A stretch of 64,000 bases of DNA from CAIWHR01 sp963816925 (GTDB lineage Bacteria > Pseudomonadota > Gammaproteobacteria > Burkholderiales > Casimicrobiaceae): the NCBI GenBank assembly GCA_963816925.1, contig CAWFMY010000027.1:1-64000 (forward strand), read 5' to 3'. Of this stretch, positions 58,605 to 64,000 are shown piece by piece. The position numbers and the translations under genes are program-made. The number at the start of each line of letters is the position of its first letter. The first letter of the stretch is position 1. The notes beneath the pieces were generated by a model. The model worked only from the letters and a program-made list of their open reading frames with translations, searched no databases and was not told the DNA's origin.

Positions 58605-58946
58605 TCAGGCCACCGCGATTTCCCGCACCCGCATTTCCTCGCCGCCGACGACCTGCAGCTGATGGCTGCCGCAGGCCGGGCAGGCATCGCCCAGACGAGC
58701 GAGCGCGACCCGCCTGCCGCAGGGCATGCACCAGGCCTGCCCCGGCGTCGTCACGATTTCGAGCGCCGCCCCTTCGGCGATGCTTCCCCTCGTCACCGCA
58801 TCGAAGCAGAAGCGCAGCGCCTGCGCCTCGACGTGCGACAGCGCGCCCAGCTCGAGCCACACGGTGCGCACCTTCCGCGCGCCTTCCGCCCGTGCCGCGC
58901 CCGCGACCACCTCGAGCATGCCTTCCGCGAGCGACAGCTCATGCAT
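58605..58946 (-). CDS. hypA: Nickel metallochaperone HypA
   Basis: 113 residues with the N-terminal Ni ligands MHE (MHELSLAEGMLEVV) and a zinc site formed by CMPC and CPAC. Its ATG overlaps the hoxV stop (ATGCATGA). Followed by hypB after 35 bp. Confidence 0.97.
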   Translation of the reverse strand: MHELSLAEGMLEVVAGAARAEGARKVRTVWLELGALSHVEAQALRFCFDAVTRGSIAEGAALEIVTTPGQAWCMPCGRRVALARLGDACPACGSHQLQVVGGEEMRVREIAVA

Positions 58947-60117
58947 GCGCGACCTCGACACGGCAATTGACGCACGGATCGAGCGCCTGCACCGCGAGGC
59001 GCGCCTCGCGGACGAGCCGTTGCTCGTCGTTCGCGGCGAGCGCGGCAAGCCCGTGCGCCAGCGCGCCGGCCGGGTGGAAATTCCATTCCGTCGGCGCGAC
59101 GATCCGATAGGCGACGACGCGGCCGCCGTCGATCCTGGCGTAGTGGAGCAGGAGGCCGCGCGCCGTCTGCACCGCCCCCAGCGCCTCGCCCGCGTCGAGC
59201 GCAAACGCGTCCGCCCAAGGCGCATGAGTCTCGTCGATCGTCCCGGCCTCGAGCTGGCGCAGCAGCAGCGCCAGTTCGGTCAGCCGCGCGGCGATCCGCG
59301 ACGGCACCGCGTTGCCGCAGCGCGCGCCGATCGCCGCGACGAACGGATGCGCGCGCGCCCGGGCGAGAGCCCCGGTCTCGACGGGTGCGCCATTCCACGA
59401 CGGTGCCTGCGCGAACGCGGGATCGCCGCGCAACGCCGGCAAGACCGCCGCCGCCAGCGCGCCACGCTGCGTCGCCGGCATCAGCGCGACGTCGCTTCGC
59501 GCGAGATCCGGCGCATCGCTCAGCAATTCGTGAAGAAGACGCGCCGGGAGCGTCTGCCCCTCCTGCGCCCACGCCGCGATCGCGTCGTTGTCCGCGCGCG
59601 CGAGCCACGCATCCGGCGCGGCGCCGTACACGTGCGTGGCGGCGAGTCGGTTAAGCGACGTCGCCAGCCCACTCACATCGCAGTCGGCCGGCGTGCCGTC
59701 GCCCCCGTCGATCCTCCGTGCGACCGGCGCCAGCGCCGCAAGGATGGGCGCGATCGCGCGCCGCGTGGCGGCGACCGGCAGGATTTCGCCCGCGCGACCC
59801 ATCGCGACCGGCCAGTCGAGCAGGAGCCGCCACAGGTGTTCCTGCATCGTCTCGAGGACGACGCAGAGCCGACGCGCCGCGATCGTCGCGGACGAGGGGT
59901 TCCGGCCGGTCGCTGCCTCCAGCGCTCCGGCCGCCGCTACGCCGTGCGCGTGCGCGCAGACGCTGTAGAGCAGCGGCGCCATCGTCACGACGTCGGCCGG
60001 CGTCCGTCCGGCGAACAGTCGGCTCGCAATGAATGGACGCGTCGAACGCAAGTCGACGCCGGTGACGCGCTGCCCGTCCCATGCGAGGCGGAGCGTCAAT
60101 TCACCCTCGATCGCCAC
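58939..60117 (-). CDS. hoxV: Hydrogenase assembly scaffold HoxV/HupK
   Basis: 392 residues from GTG 60115-60117, overlapping hoxT by 17 nt. Distant homologue of the hydrogenase large subunit that serves as a scaffold for the Fe(CN)2CO unit in membrane-bound hydrogenase assembly. It has LRLAWDGQRVTGVDLRSTRPFIASRLFAGRTPADVVTMAPLLYSVCAHAHG (one Cys where the large subunit has CGIC) and ends LDPCVNCRVEVAHA, keeping the DPCxxC motif without the long cleavable tail. Sits between hoxT and hypA. Confidence 0.9.
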   Translation of the reverse strand: MAIEGELTLRLAWDGQRVTGVDLRSTRPFIASRLFAGRTPADVVTMAPLLYSVCAHAHGVAAAGALEAATGRNPSSATIAARRLCVVLETMQEHLWRLLLDWPVAMGRAGEILPVAATRRAIAPILAALAPVARRIDGGDGTPADCDVSGLATSLNRLAATHVYGAAPDAWLARADNDAIAAWAQEGQTLPARLLHELLSDAPDLARSDVALMPATQRGALAAAVLPALRGDPAFAQAPSWNGAPVETGALARARAHPFVAAIGARCGNAVPSRIAARLTELALLLRQLEAGTIDETHAPWADAFALDAGEALGAVQTARGLLLHYARIDGGRVVAYRIVAPTEWNFHPAGALAHGLAALAANDEQRLVREARLAVQALDPCVNCRVEVAHA

Positions 60118-60655
60118 GGCCGGCTCCGGCAAAGCGTCCGTGCAGGAAATCGCGCTTCGACAGCGGCGCGGCGAGCTGTCCCTCGATCCGTGCAAGCGGC
60201 CCCGGGGGAGACGCGAGATTCGCGGCGGGCATCGTCGGCGCAGCGGCGTGCGCGGGATCGAACAGCGCCTCGCGGGCGAGTTGCGCGACGCGACGCGCCG
60301 TCGCGTGGTCCTCGAACTCGCGCACCGGCGAAAACAGCGAACACAGGTGGTACGCACCGGCGATTTCGTCGACGGCGCCGATGAATTCGTAGGTGCCCGC
60401 GGGAAACGTGTAGCTTCGCTTCGCGCCCGGTGCGAGCGCGTGCCACAGCGCGACGTCGCGCGGCGCGAGCGTGAGATTCATGAACCATGGCGTGACCAGC
60501 ACGCCGAGCCAATGCCCGTTCCACGGGGCAAAGCCCACCGCCTCGACCTCGAGCGCGGGATTGACGAAGCCGAGTCCCGCCATCCGGGCTGCGACCGCGC
60601 GGAAGGCCGCTTCCAGGCGCGGCGACGGGTCGGGCAGCAGCGCGACGTCACTCAT
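60101..60655 (-). CDS. hoxT: NiFe-hydrogenase assembly chaperone HoxT/HybE (HupJ)
   Basis: 184 residues of the HybE family: NPALEVEAVGFAPWNGHWLGVLVTPWFMNLTLAP, FPAGTYEFIGAVDEIAGAYHLCSLFSPV and the C-terminal ARREALFDP-type helix region. These chaperones assist large-subunit or signal-peptide-bearing small-subunit maturation. The start overlaps the hoxR stop by 8 nt. Confidence 0.92.
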   Translation of the reverse strand: MSDVALLPDPSPRLEAAFRAVAARMAGLGFVNPALEVEAVGFAPWNGHWLGVLVTPWFMNLTLAPRDVALWHALAPGAKRSYTFPAGTYEFIGAVDEIAGAYHLCSLFSPVREFEDHATARRVAQLAREALFDPAHAAAPTMPAANLASPPGPLARIEGQLAAPLSKRDFLHGRFAGAGRGDRG

Positions 60656-60860
60656 CGTTTTGCACCAGGAACTGGCTCGGCAGCGCCGAGCAATTCGGGC
60701 AGGTCCAATGCGGCGGCAGCTGCGCGAAGGGCGTGCCCGCCGGGATCTGCCAGACGACGTCGCCCTCGGCGGGATCGTAGACGTACCAGCACACCTTGCA
60801 CTCCATGCGCGTGTCCGGTCCGATCTTGCCGGCGTCGCCGAAGGTCTCGAACGTCGGCAT
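60648..60860 (-). CDS. hoxR: Rubredoxin HoxR (HupI)
   Basis: 70 residues with the rubredoxin FeS4 site: CKVCWYVYDPAEGD (CxxC) and CPNCSALPSQF (CxxC). In Ralstonia, HoxR supports maturation of the small-subunit clusters at high oxygen. The start MPTFETFGDAG lies 2 nt after hoxQ. Confidence 0.95.
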   Translation of the reverse strand: MPTFETFGDAGKIGPDTRMECKVCWYVYDPAEGDVVWQIPAGTPFAQLPPHWTCPNCSALPSQFLVQNDE

Positions 60861-60862
60861 CC

Positions 60863-61738
60863 CTACGCCTCGGCGACCGACTCGCTCATCCATTCGACGA
60901 GCTCGGCCATGCGCGCGCGGCTGTCCAGGAGGTCCTCCGCGGCGGCGAGCGTGACCTCGGGCAAGTCGACGATCTCGAGGGTGTCGAGGATCAACGTGTT
61001 CATGTTGTTGAAATACTGGACGCGCCAGACGTCGCGCGCGCCCGTCGACGTGACGCGACAGTTGCCGAAGCCGCGCGACATGATCGCGACGGGGCCGACC
61101 GCCAGCGCCGCCTCGAGCACGCGGTGGTCGTCGGGCGTCATCGGGAACAGCGTCAGGTTGATGACGTGCGCGCGGTCGCCTGCCTTGCGCGTGGCGAGCT
61201 GGCCGGCGATCTCGGCGAGCAGCGCAGGCGAGTTCATCGCGCCCGCCGGCAGCGTGATGTCCGGGAGGCGCGTGGACGCCGCGGCGCGCGCAGCGTCGAT
61301 CGCAGCGCGTGGCAGCGGCGCCGCTTCCAGCGCGTCGGTCGCGGCATGGCCATCGCCGTCGAGCCCGACGACGCGCCAGATTCCGGTGAACACGCTTTCC
61401 TGGATCCGGTACGGCACGGGCCCGTCGATTCGAATCGAGACTTCGCCTTCGCCGAGGACCTGGTTCATGACGGTGAGCGCGCGCGCCGGCAGGCACGCAA
61501 GATCGAGCTGCGGGCCCTCGCCGCCGACGGCCGGATCCCACCGCGCCAACGCCTTCAGGTAGCCGGCCAGCGCATCCCGCGCGATGGCGAGGACGTTCGC
61601 ATCGGCATCGTCGGGCACGTGCGGCATCGCAAACGTGTCCATGCCGCGCGGCATGTCGAGATACTGGAGCGGCTCCTCGTCGTCCAGCTGCGATCCGGCG
61701 CCCACCACGCGCACGGGGAGCGGAAAATCCTTCATCAT
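60863..61738 (-). CDS. hoxQ: Hydrogenase maturation chaperone HoxQ (HupH/HyaF family)
   Basis: 291 residues: MMKDFPLPVRVVGAGSQLDDEEPLQYLDMPRGMDTF at the N-terminus and SRGFGNCRVTSTGARDVWRVQYFNNMNTLILDTLEIVDLPEV in the C-terminal half, the family hallmark. HoxO and HoxQ bind the small-subunit precursor before Tat export. It starts 18 bp after the hoxO stop. Confidence 0.94.
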   Translation of the reverse strand: MMKDFPLPVRVVGAGSQLDDEEPLQYLDMPRGMDTFAMPHVPDDADANVLAIARDALAGYLKALARWDPAVGGEGPQLDLACLPARALTVMNQVLGEGEVSIRIDGPVPYRIQESVFTGIWRVVGLDGDGHAATDALEAAPLPRAAIDAARAAASTRLPDITLPAGAMNSPALLAEIAGQLATRKAGDRAHVINLTLFPMTPDDHRVLEAALAVGPVAIMSRGFGNCRVTSTGARDVWRVQYFNNMNTLILDTLEIVDLPEVTLAAAEDLLDSRARMAELVEWMSESVAEA

Positions 61739-61756
61739 TCCTCCAGTTCCTTGTCG

Positions 61757-62230
61757 TCATGCATGGCAGCCGTCCGCTCCATCGCCGCCGCGGACCGGGA
61801 TGCCGATCGTCGGCGGCCGAGTGGGCGCACGCTCGAGCAAGGCGCCCACTTCGGTCAGGTATTCGTCCCAGTTGCGCAGGCCGTCGACGGCACCGACATA
61901 GTCGCCGCCCGACAGGATCACGAAGGCCGGCCAGCGCCGGAAACCGAAGCGCGGGGCGAATTCGCGCGCGGCCTCCGGCAGCAGCACGCCGACCGCGAGC
62001 CGCGGCGCGAACGCGCGCGCGATTTCGGGGACGATCACGGCGAGGTCGAGGGATTCCTTGTAGCGGATCGGGTCCTCGAGGAAGAGGAGCAGCGTCCGCC
62101 CTGGCCTGCGCGTGAACGCGTCGAAGTTGCCGACGCTCACGTTGGTGAAGCCATGCTTGGTGAACAACTGCGCGATCGGCGGGTACGCCAACGGGTCGGC
62201 GCCGGCTTCGAGCGGCATCGGTATGGCCAT
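61757..62230 (-). CDS. hoxO: Small-subunit chaperone HoxO (HupG/HyaE family)
   Basis: 157 residues with a thioredoxin-like fold but no CxxC redox motif: NVSVGNFDAFTRRPGRTLLLFLEDPIRYKESLDLAVIVPEIARAFAPRLAVGVL and RRWPAFVILSGGDYVGAVDGLRNWDEYL. The family holds the Tat-signal-bearing small subunit until it is mature. The ATG overlaps the hoxL TGA. Confidence 0.93.
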   Translation of the reverse strand: MAIPMPLEAGADPLAYPPIAQLFTKHGFTNVSVGNFDAFTRRPGRTLLLFLEDPIRYKESLDLAVIVPEIARAFAPRLAVGVLLPEAAREFAPRFGFRRWPAFVILSGGDYVGAVDGLRNWDEYLTEVGALLERAPTRPPTIGIPVRGGDGADGCHA

Positions 62231-62532
62231 CAACGACCCTCCTTGAGATGGTCCGGCAACTGCGGTTCCCGCCCGACGAGGTCGGCGAAATAGGCGTCGA
62301 TGTCGCCCGCGCCCGCTTGCAGCGCGGCGAGCGCGTCGAGTGCGGCGTTGGTCTGCACCGCTTCGGCCGCCGTCAGGATGCGCACCGCGGTGCCCTGGAA
62401 CGCCAGCAACCAGGTGTCGGGCGGCGCGGCGCCGACGAGCCTGACGTCGATCAACGCTTGCCCGTCGCGTCCCGCGCAGACGGCGAAGGACTCGTCGGCA
62501 ACCACGACCCGCATCGGCGTGCCGACGCACAT
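62230..62532 (-). CDS. hoxL: HypC-family chaperone HoxL (HupF)
   Basis: 100 residues starting MCVGTPMRVV with the conserved Cys2, then AFQGTAVRILTAAEAVQTNAALDAL. A dedicated paralogue of HypC for the membrane-bound hydrogenase, longer at its C-terminus. It starts 2 nt after the hoxM stop. Confidence 0.95.
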   Translation of the reverse strand: MCVGTPMRVVVADESFAVCAGRDGQALIDVRLVGAAPPDTWLLAFQGTAVRILTAAEAVQTNAALDALAALQAGAGDIDAYFADLVGREPQLPDHLKEGR

Positions 62533-62534
62533 CG

Positions 62535-63164
62535 TCAGTTCTCGTCGCGCAGAAAGTCCGCCAGCACGCGCGGATCGCCGATGCGGCACGCGTCGGCGCT
62601 CGACGGACGCCCCGACTCGTAGGCTTCGAGCGTGAGCGACGTCGCGTTGAGCGGCTCGAACGCTTCGCCGGTCCGCCGCGGCACGCCGGGAAAGCCCCAC
62701 GCCGCGAGCTCGCGCGCGCCGAGAGCGACCGCCTCGGCAAGGCGCGCCCGCACGGGGTCGGTGAGGCTGCCGCCGAAATCGTCGAGCAGGACCGGCTGGA
62801 CGCCGATGGCGACGATCGTCTGCGGCGCGCAACCGTTCAGTTGCGCGAGCGCGAGAACGTCGTTGAATCCGGTCTGGTGCGGCGATATCTTCGCGCGGCC
62901 CCAGGCGGGCACTTCGTCGTCCCGGAGCACGCGCAACGCGCCGCCCGGCAGCCGGTAATCGATCGCGTCGAAGACGAGGACGCGCGGTGCGGCCGAGATT
63001 GCGTCGTAGAGCGCAAGGCCCAGAGTGCCGCCGTCCTGCAGCAGGACGGCCGGAGGAAAGACGAACGCCGCGTGCAGCGCTTCCACGGCACGCACGCCGA
63101 ATCCCTCGTCTGCCCAAAGCACGTTGCCAATGCCGAGCACCAATGCTTCGCAGCGACGCTTCAT
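62535..63164 (-). CDS. hoxM: Hydrogenase maturation endopeptidase HoxM (HupD/HyaD family)
   Basis: 209 residues. Cleaves the C-terminal tail of the large subunit after nickel insertion. Conserved metal ligands sit in GIGNVLWADEGFGVRAVEAL (Glu), FDAIDYRLPGG (Asp) and the His of ISPHQTGFNDVLALAQLNG. The start lies 115 bp after the higA-like stop, the only sizeable gap in this operon. Confidence 0.95.
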   Translation of the reverse strand: MKRRCEALVLGIGNVLWADEGFGVRAVEALHAAFVFPPAVLLQDGGTLGLALYDAISAAPRVLVFDAIDYRLPGGALRVLRDDEVPAWGRAKISPHQTGFNDVLALAQLNGCAPQTIVAIGVQPVLLDDFGGSLTDPVRARLAEAVALGARELAAWGFPGVPRRTGEAFEPLNATSLTLEAYESGRPSSADACRIGDPRVLADFLRDEN

Positions 63165-63279
63165 CCGGGTCCGTGTAACGTCCGATGTAACAAGGACAGA
63201 CTACGCGCGCGGGCGCGCTGCGTCTTGCGCTAGGTCAACGGTTGCGCAGCTCTCGGCGGCCGCGGCGCCGCGGACGACG
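63165..63279. promoter_or_regulatory. Gap between higA-like gene and hoxM with TGTAAC direct repeat
   Basis: 115 bp. TGTAAC occurs at 63174-63179 and 63186-63191, a direct repeat with 12-bp period (GTTACA on the transcribed strand), close to the hoxM start. A GC-rich alternating GCGC tract follows toward higA. No certain -35/-10 pair; an internal promoter or operator is only a possibility. Confidence 0.3.
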
Positions 63280-63634
63280 TTATCGGCGGGAAGCGAGCGA
63301 GCGGAACTGCCGCGTGGCCGCGTGCATGTCCCACGCGACCTGCAGGTGCATCCAGAACTCGGCGTCGTTCCCGAAGTACAGCGCGAGGCGCACGGCGGAG
63401 TCCGGCGTGATCGCGCGGCGGCCGTTGATGAGCTCGTTGACGCGCCGGCGCGAAATGCCGAGCGCCTGCGCGAGTTCCGTCTGGGTGATCGACGAGCGGC
63501 TTCAGGAACCTCGACTCGAGGAATGCGCCCGGATGCGGCGGCTTGCGCGAACGCGCGGACGGCAGCGCGGCCGCCGGCCGCGGCAGGCGCATCGTCCCCG
63601 TTCGGCTCAGCATCGGCGTCGAAACTCGGGTCAT
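63280..63634 (-). CDS. HigA-like XRE-family antitoxin/regulator inside the hydrogenase operon, with one frameshift
   Basis: 117 residues if the ATG at 63632-63634 is used; it overlaps the hoxZ stop (ATGA). The frame runs to HPGAFLESRFLKPL and resumes one frame over as SITQTELAQALGISRRRVNELINGRRAITPDSAVRLALYFGNDAEFWMHLQ VAWDM, the HigA helix-turn-helix pattern. An extra base at about 63492-63495 explains it, and 355 nt is 118 codons plus one. No HigB toxin gene is next to it. The N-terminal 30 residues are Pro/Arg-rich; ATG 63611-63613 is a second possible start. Confidence 0.8.
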
Positions 63635-64000
63635 GATCTCGGTTCGTTCTTCCAGAACCGGATGCCGTTGGTCATGGTGCCGATCACCGATTCGCCGCTC
63701 ATGATGTCCTCGCGGAACACCATGTACACGTGGATCAGCGCGAACAGCAGCAGCCACCACATGGCGAGGTGGTGCAGCGTGCGCACCATCTGCGGGTCGC
63801 CGAACAGGACGAAAACCCATCCCATCAGGTTCATCGGCGTCGTGCCCCAGCCCCACTGCTCGGCGTAGAGCGCGAGGCCGGTCACGATGATGAAGATCGA
63901 GCCCAGCGTGTACATCACGAACATCGAGATCTGCGCCAGCGGGTTGTGGCCGACCCACAGATCCGATTCCTTCTTCAGGAACAGGTAATACGCCATCTGG
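63631..64000 (-). CDS. hoxZ: Membrane-bound hydrogenase cytochrome b subunit HoxZ, partial
   Basis: C-terminal half of the diheme cytochrome b that anchors the uptake hydrogenase and passes electrons to quinone. The frame is open through the right edge; 122 residues plus the stop are visible. QMAYYLFLKKESDLWVGHNPLAQISMFVMYTLGSIFIIVTGLALYAEQ contains a helix with a haem-ligand His region (VGHNPLA), and VRTLHHLAMWWLLLFALIHVYMVFREDIM carries further histidines (LHHL, IHVY). The structural genes hoxG and hoxK should follow beyond position 64000. Confidence 0.94.
   Translation of the reverse strand, partial: QMAYYLFLKKESDLWVGHNPLAQISMFVMYTLGSIFIIVTGLALYAEQWGWGTTPMNLMGWVFVLFGDPQMVRTLHHLAMWWLLLFALIHVYMVFREDIMSGESVIGTMTNGIRFWKNEPRS

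Noticed and set aside
63165..63279. HigB toxin gene next to the HigA-like frame
   Set aside because: Neither strand of this gap, nor the sequence overlapping hoxM or hoxZ, encodes a RelE/HigB-like protein.

Overview
The window is high-GC proteobacterial chromosome, most likely from the Betaproteobacteria (Burkholderiales-like). The clues are the tRNA-Tyr/Gly/Thr-tuf-tRNA-Trp-secE order, a TctC-type solute receptor, the dcd-mrp/metG arrangement, and a hydrogenase accessory operon in the same order as the hox/hyp operon of Ralstonia eutropha. No rRNA, IS element, phage gene or CRISPR array was seen.

Layout. 1-2265 (minus): tRNA/tuf/secE operon with a strong promoter. 2341-5284 (plus): GMC oxidoreductase and hydroxyacid-oxoacid transhydrogenase. 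5271-12066 (minus): Pho regulon pstSCAB-phoU-phoB-phoR behind a Pho-box array. 12086-16381 (minus): cyclase/AAA/TPR protein, VOC protein and a small membrane protein. 16417-27621: organosulfonate dissimilation. The minus arm holds ald, xsc, a TctC receptor, an acylating aldehyde dehydrogenase and an acyl-CoA ligase; the divergent plus arm holds taurine:pyruvate aminotransferase and tauABC. 27644-33800: triple-repeat DUF3011 protein, glycosyltransferase, RmlC-like protein, hemerythrin, phosphate acetyltransferase and SulP transporter. 33797-42912: Orn/Lys/Arg decarboxylase, DUF2182/DUF1326 pair, MFS transporter, dcd, mrp and metG. 43152-50341 (plus): six-gene membrane complex related to hydrogenase-4 and complex I, whose large subunit lacks the NiFe cysteines (an Ehr-type complex). 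50355-51047: S51 peptidase. 51063-64000 (minus): hoxZ (partial), a HigA-like regulator, hoxMLOQRTV and hypABFCDEX, i.e. the maturation operon of a membrane-bound, probably oxygen-tolerant uptake hydrogenase whose structural genes hoxK and hoxG should lie beyond the right edge.

How the genes work together. Taurine enters by TauABC and is deaminated by Tpa, with Ald regenerating pyruvate and releasing ammonium. Sulfoacetaldehyde is cleaved by Xsc to sulfite and acetyl phosphate, and Pta makes acetyl-CoA. The CoA ligase and acylating dehydrogenase would feed sulfoacetate into the same Xsc step. The hox/hyp genes point to growth with H2, and the Ehr-type complex to an additional ion-translocating redox module with unknown electron partners.

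Quality warning. At least 16 genes carry single-base frameshifts (22 sites, 21 of them one-base insertions), including the essential or core genes tuf, phoB, pstC and hypF. In every such gene the length modulo three matches the number of shifts inferred. Consensus-sequence error is the simplest explanation. These genes are reported over their full reconstructed span as CDS, with the break point stated.
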